Assembly (NCBI RefSeq): GCF_013255915.1
Contig: NZ_CP053896.1
Span: 1,364,001 to 1,428,000, forward strand
Reading direction: 5' to 3'
DNA length: 64,000 nucleotides
Source: Providencia rettgeri
GTDB taxonomy: Bacteria > Pseudomonadota > Gammaproteobacteria > Enterobacterales > Enterobacteriaceae
Of the stretch, positions 56,293-64,000 are shown piece after piece. A program made the position numbers and the translations under genes. How positions within the stretch are numbered: position 1 is the stretch's first letter; each line of letters opens with the position of its first letter. The notes under the pieces were generated by a model, which worked only from the letters and a program-made list of their open reading frames with translations, was not told the origin of the DNA and ran no database searches.

Positions 56293-56456
56293 GGTGAATT
56301 CCTAACACAGAGCTGGTACAGATTGGGTGATAAGATAGGTCAGTTAATAATTATTAAAACTGGCATTGTTATAGTTACAATTTTAAAGTATTAAATAGGT
56401 AAAATGCAAAATATTAGCGTAATAAACATCAATTCATTAACAAAGAGAAGAGTAAA

Positions 56457-56705
56457 ATGGCATTTTCCGAATCAGAAAAGCAGATTTTGCTGGCCGTTAA
56501 AGGTGTCGGTCCCATGGTGATTAGCCGCTTAGAACAAATGGGTTTTAGCTCACTCGCACAACTGAGTGAAGCATCTTACGATGAAATTTTAATTTCTGGT
56601 GCTGCATTGACAGGTTCAAGTTGCTGGAAAAATAGCCCGCAAGCAAAAAAAGCGGTAGAGGGGGCTATTTTAGCGGCTAAACAGGCGGTTAGGTCACCAT
56701 CTTAA
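56457..56705 (+). CDS. Small helix-hairpin-helix protein
   Basis: Protein of 82 residues with one helix-hairpin-helix motif (LLAVKGVGPMVISRLEQMGFSSLAQLSEAS), followed by a helical C-terminal part. HhH motifs bind DNA non-specifically, so a DNA-related role is plausible. No family was recognised. Its stop overlaps the 3' end of the convergent ygdQ gene by a few bases. Confidence 0.7.
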   Translation: MAFSESEKQILLAVKGVGPMVISRLEQMGFSSLAQLSEASYDEILISGAALTGSSCWKNSPQAKKAVEGAILAAKQAVRSPS

Positions 56706-57433
56706 TTAGTTTGATTTCTGGTTTTCCATTTTTTGCTGCGCAAGATATTAAGGACTTGTACTGCCATGGAAAAGAACATCGCAAAGTAGATATAGCCTTT
56801 TGATACGTGAACTTGAACACTTTCAAGTAGTAAAGTGAAACCAACTAGAATCAAAAACGATAAGGCTAAGATTTTTACGGAGGGGTAGCGCTCAACAAAG
56901 TCGCCAATGGGTTTGGCCGCAAGCATCATAATGAGTACAGCGATGACTACCGCTGCCATCATGATAAATAAGTGGTCTGATAGCCCCACTGCGGTGATCA
57001 CGGAATCTAAACTGAAGATAATGTCTAATAAAGCAATTTGCACGATAGCGCCCCAAAATGAGCTCACTTTTTTATTTGCTAGATTATTTTCACTTTCCCC
57101 TTCAATCGTATCAAAAATTTCTTGGCTTGCTTTCCAAATAAGGAAGATCCCACCTGCGCATAATATGAGATCGCGAGCGGATACAACATGGTCTGCGACA
57201 GTGAAAAGCGGCGTGGTAAGGCGTGATAACCAAGCAATCGAAGCCAATAACGCAAGGCGCATCACCATTGCCGCAATAAGGCCTGTCCGTCTGGCACTAT
57301 TTTGCTGGTGGCTTGGAAGCTTGCTCACCACAATACTGAGGAAAATAATATTATCGATGCCTAGGACAATTTCTAATATGGTTAGTGTGGCGAGTGCCAT
57401 CCAAGCATTGGGGTCCAGTATCCATTCAAACAT
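56702..57433 (-). CDS. ygdQ: YgdQ, TerC-family membrane protein
   Basis: Seven-helix TerC-family membrane protein of 243 residues. The acidic motifs EIVLGIDNIIFLSI and LDIIFSLDSVITAVGL are typical of TerC proteins, which are linked to metal-ion handling (manganese). It sits downstream of mutH, as in E. coli where ygdQ follows mutH. Its physiological role is not settled. Confidence 0.85.
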   Translation of the reverse strand: MFEWILDPNAWMALATLTILEIVLGIDNIIFLSIVVSKLPSHQQNSARRTGLIAAMVMRLALLASIAWLSRLTTPLFTVADHVVSARDLILCAGGIFLIWKASQEIFDTIEGESENNLANKKVSSFWGAIVQIALLDIIFSLDSVITAVGLSDHLFIMMAAVVIAVLIMMLAAKPIGDFVERYPSVKILALSFLILVGFTLLLESVQVHVSKGYIYFAMFFSMAVQVLNILRSKKWKTRNQTN

Positions 57434-57509
57434 CTTAGTACCTTCTAATTAACAAATTAAACAGTGATAATAATTTATCGTCTGCTTTGGTACAGGCGAT
57501 GGTTAGCGA

Positions 57510-58196
57510 CTAACTTAGATTAAAATGCCGCGCTAATAGGGGCGCGGTAAAATCTTTTTTGAGATAAAAGCCACGAGGTAGTGTCATAATCGGTTGACCG
57601 AACTCACCAATCGCTTCCGTTAGTGCCTTATTGTTTGCGGCCTTAGGGCGGATCTGTAATACCTGCCCATGGCGTGCAGTGATACTTTCCACTTTGCCTA
57701 ATACAATGAGGTCCATTAGCTCTTCCCAATCTTGTCTTAGTAACTGTTCTTCAAAGGGAGATGGGCTCCAGATTAACGGGTTTGCGACTCTGCGTTGTGA
57801 GAGTGGAATTTGCCTTTCCCCTTCGATAGGAAACCATAAAATGCGGGATAGTTTGCGGCGAACATGGCTATTTTCCCATGTTAAGCCACTATTCCCCGTT
57901 AATGGTGCTACAGAAACAAAGGTCGTTTCGAGTGGAGCACCATAACGGTCAATAGGAATGGTTTTTAATTCAATCCCAATATGAGCGAAATCTTGCTCTG
58001 CCTTGCTTCCCGCACTCGCACCTAAATAATATTCCAATAGCATACCAACCCAGCCTTTATCTCGTTTGAGGTCAGGAGGGATAGGGATAGCAGCATGTTG
58101 GGCGAGCTCACCAAGCGTATAGCCAGCAAGGGCTTGCGCTCGACCCATTAAGGTTGCTTCGTTATCAGGTGGCGGTGGCGCAATAAATGGCATCAT
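57510..58196 (-). CDS. mutH: MutH, mismatch-repair endonuclease
   Basis: Methyl-directed mismatch repair nuclease of 228 residues that nicks unmethylated GATC. Catalytic residues lie in [15 protein letters not shown] (Asp, Glu and Lys of the DX(n)EXK motif). The GKAEQDF and KTIPID neighbourhood and the C-terminal [10 protein letters not shown] match E. coli MutH. It is next to ygdQ, as expected. A DnaA-box cluster lies directly upstream. Confidence 0.95.
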   Translation of the reverse strand: MMPFIAPPPPDNEATLMGRAQALAGYTLGELAQHAAIPIPPDLKRDKGWVGMLLEYYLGASAGSKAEQDFAHIGIELKTIPIDRYGAPLETTFVSVAPLTGNSGLTWENSHVRRKLSRILWFPIEGERQIPLSQRRVANPLIWSPSPFEEQLLRQDWEELMDLIVLGKVESITARHGQVLQIRPKAANNKALTEAIGEFGQPIMTLPRGFYLKKDFTAPLLARHFNLS

Positions 58197-58385
58197 GGTT
58201 TGAATATTAATGTATAAAAAGTAGCCAGTGAAAATACATAGAACTGAAGAAGTATAACACTTTTTCTTTGATGTTTTTAACTATTTGATATATAGGGATA
58301 TAATGTTATTTATTCATCCAGGTCATAAATTATAACAGAGGTTATTCAAGTTCATCCCAAGATAATCACAGGATCATGCACTAGG

Positions 58386-58708
58386 TTATCCACAGGATTT
58401 CTGGATAACTGTGAAAAATAGAGATTACTGTGTGTATTTACAGCCTTGACTAAACGGTTTTTATGACGAATATCACAAAATATGAGTAAGTTGAGCACAT
58501 ATCTTGTGGATAAATACAACGTTGTTTGATCTTTGCTCAGTTAAAGTCTTAAGTATTTTAGCTAGAAAAATAGCCAGTGGATAAAACGCTTTTTTGTTAT
58601 TTACTTATTTGATTTATCAATGATTATTTGACTATTCTTTTTTTTGATAAAAAAGTGGCTTGGGGATATACCCTGATTACCATGAGGTTGTTCACATGGA
58701 TATCCACA
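58386..58708. other. DARS2-like cluster of DnaA boxes
   Basis: The mutH-sgrR gap carries two perfect DnaA boxes, TTATCCACA (58386-58394, +) and TGTGGATAA (58505-58513, -), and four with one mismatch: 58400-58408 (-), 58576-58584 (-), 58688-58696 (+) and 58700-58708 (+). In E. coli DARS2, which reactivates ADP-DnaA, lies in the mutH-rppH intergenic region, so position beside mutH supports this call. The rest of the gap is AT-rich and has no gene. Confidence 0.72.
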
Positions 58709-58759
58709 GAAAAAGTGAATAACATCCTTATTATTCATTTTATCTGTTTATAACTATCA

Positions 58760-60436
58760 TTATTTTGCTAGGTTATCCTCAGAGGGTTTAAACCATGCAG
58801 ATTTAAAATCAAACCAGCCAAAGGTATTCATCCGTACGCCGCGCATGGTTTTTTGGCCTTGTAGTTCAAGCCAATGATGAAAAATAGGGTGGAAAATTTG
58901 CGAGTCAATTAAGCTTTCACACCAGGCTTCTACATCTAATTGGTTATTACGCCATAGATTAAGTTCATCGCGGAGAGTGTTATTAAGGCATTCGCGCAGT
59001 AATGGCATTTCGTACAAGGTAGCAAAGATAGAAAATTCAAGAGGTTTAAAAAAGTTAGCTGTTGCTAACCAAATATCACTTTGCCCATTGCCATTAAACC
59101 AATCATCATAATCAATGATATTAATCTTGAGCTCCACGCCTTGTGTCTGTAACACGCGTTTCATAATTTGGCTAATCGCATAGAACTCATGGTGGTTGCG
59201 ATAAAAAGTAACAGTCAGCTCAGTCAAATCTTCAGGCTTAGGGAACAAGGTTAGCATTTTACTATGATGCCAATGGAGTAATAAGCCATAAGCTGGCGCC
59301 CAATGGCGCTGATAAAACGGTTCACAATGGGCAAGTAGGTTGACAGGTGTTAAAAAGCTACATAACCATTTACGGACATCTTCACGTTGAGCAACCGGTG
59401 AGCGCTGATCCATTAAGAGGAAATAACAGCCTTCTTCCATGCGGCTTTCAAGTGAATCATTATGGTGCTTGTCACCATCCATTTTTAATGTCGTACAAAC
59501 CATTTGTTCTGAAAGTTCAGGAACCACCCAAATGGTCACTTCATCTAGCAGTGCACGATAGCCAAAATAGCGGTCGAAAGCCGTGATAGTCAGCTTTTGT
59601 GGCAAGTTTTTTTCTACTTGATAGGGGCCAGTGCCGATAGGGCAACGGCTAAAGTTTTCGAGGCTCTCCCACTCTTTCGGTAAAATAGCCGCATGATGAC
59701 TGCCTAATAACCAAGGTAGCTGTTTATCAGGCTCACTTAACGTGATATCAATAACATAAGGTTGCGGTGAGCTGACGGATTGTATATGTGAAAATAGCGG
59801 CCAACAGGTTTTTAAGCGTAAAAGGGAATAGATAATATCGTCGGCAACCATTTCTCTCCCATGGTGGAAATAAATAGCAGGGCGTAAATAGAAACGCCAT
59901 TGGGTATCACTTATGGGTTGCCAATGGTGGGCAAGGCCATCTTCCACTTCCCCTTTTTCCTCATTTATATGGGTAAGGCCATTAAATATTTGACTCATCA
60001 AGTGAATTTCTGAGCGGCGCATGGGGGCACCAGGAAGAAGTGTCGGGAAATCTCGATAATAAATAATCCGTAGTAAATTCTTACCTTGTCGATAGCTGCG
60101 TTCCAGTTCAGACAATACCATTTGGCGAATGGTTTCCTTATCACCCACTAGGGCGACAAGTTTTTCAATACTTTCTTCTTTGAGTAGTTGTTCAGCCTGT
60201 GCCTGTTGTAACTCTAAGCCATTAACATGAAAAATAAGGGCCGAGCGTTTTCCTCGACCAGACTCAGCCTGCCAACTGAGCCAACCTTGTGACTGCATAT
60301 TATTAAGTAGCGTCCGAACATGACGGCGAGAGCAAAACAGCGTATCAGCGATATCTTGCAGAGTTGTTTCACTGTCTTGGCCCTGAAAGTGTTGCCAGAG
60401 ACGAATGAACTGGGTTTGTAATCGTGAATTAGACAT
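58760..60436 (-). CDS. sgrR: SgrR, sugar-phosphate stress regulator
   Basis: Regulator of 558 residues: N-terminal winged helix (LQDIADTLFCSRRHVRTLLNNMQSQGWLSW) and a C-terminal solute-binding domain (IGTGPYQVEKN and others) that senses sugar phosphate. It activates the divergent SgrS small RNA under glucose-phosphate stress in E. coli. The DARS2-like cluster lies past its 3' end; the sgrS-like gene lies past its 5' end. Confidence 0.92.
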   Translation of the reverse strand: MSNSRLQTQFIRLWQHFQGQDSETTLQDIADTLFCSRRHVRTLLNNMQSQGWLSWQAESGRGKRSALIFHVNGLELQQAQAEQLLKEESIEKLVALVGDKETIRQMVLSELERSYRQGKNLLRIIYYRDFPTLLPGAPMRRSEIHLMSQIFNGLTHINEEKGEVEDGLAHHWQPISDTQWRFYLRPAIYFHHGREMVADDIIYSLLRLKTCWPLFSHIQSVSSPQPYVIDITLSEPDKQLPWLLGSHHAAILPKEWESLENFSRCPIGTGPYQVEKNLPQKLTITAFDRYFGYRALLDEVTIWVVPELSEQMVCTTLKMDGDKHHNDSLESRMEEGCYFLLMDQRSPVAQREDVRKWLCSFLTPVNLLAHCEPFYQRHWAPAYGLLLHWHHSKMLTLFPKPEDLTELTVTFYRNHHEFYAISQIMKRVLQTQGVELKINIIDYDDWFNGNGQSDIWLATANFFKPLEFSIFATLYEMPLLRECLNNTLRDELNLWRNNQLDVEAWCESLIDSQIFHPIFHHWLELQGQKTMRGVRMNTFGWFDFKSAWFKPSEDNLAK

Positions 60437-60496
60437 AAAAGAGGAACTCCGGCAAAAAATACATCAATTTTAATTTCCTAAAATCTCACGATAATA

Positions 60497-60600
60497 GAAG
60501 GCAGTAAGTAGCTCGTTTGGTCTGCATGTTGCAGGCCGACTCCCCCATTTAGAGTAATGGTGTTTATCACCGAGCCGGTTTTTACCGGCTTTTTTTTATT
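60497..60600 (+). ncRNA. sgrS: SgrS-like small RNA (divergent from sgrR)
   Basis: About 105 nt between sgrR and the leu genes. A 5' hairpin GGTCTGC-ATGTT-GCAGGCC is followed by a conserved 3' part: GAGTAATGGTGTTTATCACC, which matches the ptsG-pairing and Hfq region of E. coli SgrS, then GCCGG-TTTTTA-CCGGC and eight T. Position beside sgrR is diagnostic. A possible promoter (GATAAT, 60490-60495) sets the approximate 5' end. There is no sgrT reading frame in this short RNA. Confidence 0.75.
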
Positions 60601-60604
60601 TTTT

Positions 60605-60719
60605 CGTCATATTTCGCACTGTCGCGTTGTTGGTTTCGTTCAGCTACTTGGGTCACATACTTATGTATGCTCCCCAAGATATCTTCTCTCACCGCCTAGC
60701 TACAGTGCGAACTATTTAG
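60605..60719. repeat. Long copy of the palindromic repeat family
   Basis: About 115 bp starting CGTCATATTTCGCACTGT and ending ACAGTGCGAACTATTTAG; these ends are complementary. A central stem CTTGGG...CCCAAG encloses CATAC/GTATG. Close relative of the copy at 53015-53134. It abuts the SgrS-like terminator. Confidence 0.8.
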
Positions 60720-60884
60720 AAAAAATCGTTCAGTTAAAGGCAAAAATCTTATTTTGTTATTAATTATACAGGAAGATATTAACGGGGAAGTGATTTTGGA
60801 TTGTAAATTTTTAATGATGGATGAATTCCGCATTTTTGGTGCGAAGTAGGCGGTTTAGTTGGATAATTAGAGCTAAAAGAGGAA

Positions 60885-60908
60885 CTACGCCCACCAAAGT
60901 AGGCGTAG
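60885..60908 (-). terminator. Possible terminator after leuD
   Basis: CTACGCC (60885-60891) and GGCGTAG (60902-60908) form a 7-bp stem with a 10-nt loop just past the leuD stop. On the leuD strand the tail is TTCCTCTTTT, only partly T-rich, so termination strength is uncertain. Confidence 0.6.
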
Positions 60909-60916
60909 AAAAGGAT

Positions 60917-61519
60917 TTACTGCATAAAGGATGGAATCTTGCTTTCAAAATCGGTGATCTGGTCGACATGCTGCAACGTCAAACCAATACTATCCAAGCC
61001 ATTCATCATGCAGTGGCGGCGGAAGCTATCAATTTCAAAATGATAGGTTTTATCACCAGCAGTCACGGTTTGAGCTTCTAAGTCTACCGTAAACTGGCAA
61101 CCTTCATGGCTATTAACATAGTTAAACAGCTCATCCACTTCAGCTTCACTTAATTTGATTGGTAATAATTGGTTGTTGAACGAGTTACCATAAAAAATAT
61201 CAGCAAAGCTTGGGGCGATAACCACTTGAATACCAAAGTCAGTTAATGCCCAAGGTGCGTGCTCACGGGATGAACCGCAACCAAAGTTTTCGCGAGCTAA
61301 TAAAATACTTGCCCCTTTGAAAACTGGCTTATTTAAGACGAAATCAGGGTTAGGTTGTTGCCCGTTCTCATCTAAAAAGCGCCAGTCATTAAACAAGTGT
61401 TGCCCAAAACCTGTGCGAGTCACTTTTTGCAAAAACTGTTTAGGGATAATGGCATCAGTATCCACATTGGCTGCATCTAAAGGAGCGACAATCCCGACGT
61501 GTGTAATAAACTTTTCCAT
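60917..61519 (-). CDS. leuD: LeuD, 3-isopropylmalate dehydratase small subunit
   Basis: Small subunit of 200 residues of the isopropylmalate isomerase (leucine synthesis). Conserved stretches: [34 protein letters not shown] and [17 protein letters not shown]. The ATG at 61519 is chosen because AGGAG lies 7 nt upstream, matching the E. coli length; an earlier in-frame ATG at 61663 lies inside leuC. In E. coli setA and the sgrS-sgrR pair follow; setA is not present here. Confidence 0.95.
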   Translation of the reverse strand: MEKFITHVGIVAPLDAANVDTDAIIPKQFLQKVTRTGFGQHLFNDWRFLDENGQQPNPDFVLNKPVFKGASILLARENFGCGSSREHAPWALTDFGIQVVIAPSFADIFYGNSFNNQLLPIKLSEAEVDELFNYVNSHEGCQFTVDLEAQTVTAGDKTYHFEIDSFRRHCMMNGLDSIGLTLQHVDQITDFESKIPSFMQ

Positions 61520-61529
61520 CATTTTCTCC

Positions 61530-62933
61530 TTAGATTTGAATATCACGTACATCAGCAAAATGGCCATTAATCGCTGCAGCAGCTGCCATTGCTGGGCTAA
61601 CCAAGTGAGTACGACCTGCGCGACCTTGGCGGCCTTCAAAGTTACGGTTACTGGTTGATGCACAGCGTTCGCCAGGGTTTAAGCGGTCATTATTCATCGC
61701 TAAACACATAGAGCAACCCGGTAAACGCCATTCAAAACCCGCTTCAATGAAAATTTTATCTAAACCTTCTTGCTCAGCTTGGGCCTTAACAGGGCCAGAT
61801 CCCGGAACAACAATAGCTTGTACGCCATTAGCCACTTTTTTACCTTTTGCAATTGCAGCAGCGGCACGTAAATCTTCAATACGTGAATTCGTACATGAAC
61901 CAATAAATACTTTGTCAATTTTGACATCAGATAATTTAATGCCAGACTCTAACCCCATGTAAGCTAATGCTTTTTCAGCAGAAGCTCGTTCAACAGGGTC
62001 TGAAAATGACTCAGGAGCAGGGATCGGCTGGTTGATGGCAATCACCTGCCCAGGGTTGGTTCCCCAAGTGACTTGTGGCGCGATGCTACTTGCTTGAATA
62101 GTGATGACTTTATCAAATTGTGCATCATCATCCGTTTTTAATGTTTTCCAATAAGCAACCGCATCGTCCCATTGTTGGCCTTTAGGTGCAAATTGGCGAC
62201 CTTTCATATAGGCAAAAGTGGTTTCATCCGGTGCGATAATTCCCGCTTTCGCGCCTAATTCAATTGCCATGTTGCATACCGTCATGCGGCCTTCCATGCT
62301 TAAGTTTTCTATAGCTTCACCACAAAACTCAACAATATAGCCAGTACCGCCTGCGCTGCCCGTTGTACCGATAATCGCTAAAACGATATCTTTTGCGGTA
62401 ATACCTGCTGGAGCTTTGCCTACGACTTCAATTTTCATTGTTTTAGCGCGTGCTTGTTTCAGCGTTTGAGTCGCCATCACGTGCTCAACCTCAGATGTTC
62501 CGATACCAAAGGCTAATGAGCCAAATGCACCGTGTGTTGCGGTGTGGGAGTCTCCACATACAATGGTCATACCGGGTAAAGTAATACCTTGCTCAGGCCC
62601 CATCACATGGACAATACCTTGGTATGGGTGATTCAAATCATATAAAGTTACGCCAAACTCTTTACAGTTTTTCATCAACTCTTGCATTTGAATACGAGCC
62701 ATATCGCCACACGCATTAATATCTTTGGTTTGCGTTGATACGTTGTGATCCATTGTAGCAAAAGTTTTACTTGGTTGATGTAAAGGACGTTTCTTAGTTC
62801 TCAAACCATCAAACGCTTGAGGTGATGTCACTTCATGTACCAAATGGCGATCGATATAAATCAAAGGGATTTCATTTTCGACCTCACGGACAACGTGGGC
62901 ATCATACAATTTTTGATATAAAGTCTTGGCCAT
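61530..62933 (-). CDS. leuC: LeuC, 3-isopropylmalate dehydratase large subunit
   Basis: Large subunit of 467 residues with the aconitase-type 4Fe-4S cysteines in [13 protein letters not shown] and [10 protein letters not shown], plus [17 protein letters not shown]. It forms a heterodimer with LeuD. The ATG at 62933 has AGGGG upstream; an in-frame start at 62981 lies inside leuB. It starts 1 bp past the leuB stop. Confidence 0.97.
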   Translation of the reverse strand: MAKTLYQKLYDAHVVREVENEIPLIYIDRHLVHEVTSPQAFDGLRTKKRPLHQPSKTFATMDHNVSTQTKDINACGDMARIQMQELMKNCKEFGVTLYDLNHPYQGIVHVMGPEQGITLPGMTIVCGDSHTATHGAFGSLAFGIGTSEVEHVMATQTLKQARAKTMKIEVVGKAPAGITAKDIVLAIIGTTGSAGGTGYIVEFCGEAIENLSMEGRMTVCNMAIELGAKAGIIAPDETTFAYMKGRQFAPKGQQWDDAVAYWKTLKTDDDAQFDKVITIQASSIAPQVTWGTNPGQVIAINQPIPAPESFSDPVERASAEKALAYMGLESGIKLSDVKIDKVFIGSCTNSRIEDLRAAAAIAKGKKVANGVQAIVVPGSGPVKAQAEQEGLDKIFIEAGFEWRLPGCSMCLAMNNDRLNPGERCASTSNRNFEGRQGRAGRTHLVSPAMAAAAAINGHFADVRDIQI

Positions 62934-62934
62934 G

Positions 62935-64000
<1,066 letters not shown>

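Noticed and set aside
56907-57452. Open frame antisense to ygdQ
   Set aside because: Opposite-strand shadow of TerC coding sequence; composition typical of an antisense frame.
58386-58708. Chromosomal replication origin
   Set aside because: DnaA boxes are present, but oriC neighbours (mnmG, mioC, dnaA) and an oriC-like dense GATC set are absent; the mutH context fits DARS2 instead.

Overview
The window looks like chromosomal DNA of a low-GC member of Enterobacterales, most likely Morganellaceae and probably Providencia. That is a judgement from gene content and protein similarity recalled by eye, not from a search. The genes are close homologues of Escherichia coli genes (nap, ccm, iol, hcp-hcr, metK-speA-speB, mutH, sgrR, leu) in a clearly AT-rich background with AT-rich spacers. 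No rRNA, tRNA, CRISPR array, integrase, transposase or prophage gene was seen.

Layout. 1-7287: end of a periplasmic nitrate reductase operon (napG-H-B-C) followed by cytochrome c maturation genes ccmC-D-E-F-dsbE-ccmH; ccmA and ccmB are not between them. 7288-11877: an AT-rich accessory cluster with a DeoR-ribokinase fusion, a GATase1-like protein, a YdcZ-type DMT transporter and a phosphotriesterase homologue; its substrate is unknown and it is the best candidate for an undescribed pathway. 12171-16920: a copper-linked pair (DUF2946 protein and OprC-type receptor), an AraC/Rob-like regulator, a 900-bp spacer and a small XRE regulator. 17031-32081: a complete inositol catabolism locus (RpiR regulator, iolA, iolD, iolG, iolT, second dehydrogenase, iolC, iolE, iolB) with two extras: a degenerate MocA-like protein and an orphan PTS EIIA domain. 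Similar palindromes precede the iol transcripts.

32162-45402: mixed genes (NAD-binding protein, FUSC-like membrane protein, orphan mdcG, GST, yceJ-yceI, periplasmic Ntn hydrolase, tehB, clcA, hcp-hcr with FNR-like and NsrR-like sites, small HEAT protein). 45990-47304: Mg2+ M-box riboswitch and mgtE. 47337-54237: sprT, a persulfide-type ArsR regulator with two YeeE/YedE proteins, metK with a MetJ operator, then speA with a possible leader peptide, and speB. 54574-58196: acetoin/diacetyl reductase, an alpha/beta hydrolase, an HhH protein, ygdQ and mutH.

58197-64000: a DnaA-box cluster beside mutH in the position of E. coli DARS2, then sgrR, a divergent SgrS-like small RNA, and leuD-leuC-leuB (leuB cut by the window end). 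Several non-coding repeats are present: a palindromic family of about 115-120 bp in two full copies and one short copy, one YPAL-like palindrome, and a 190-bp element bounded by identical hairpins.
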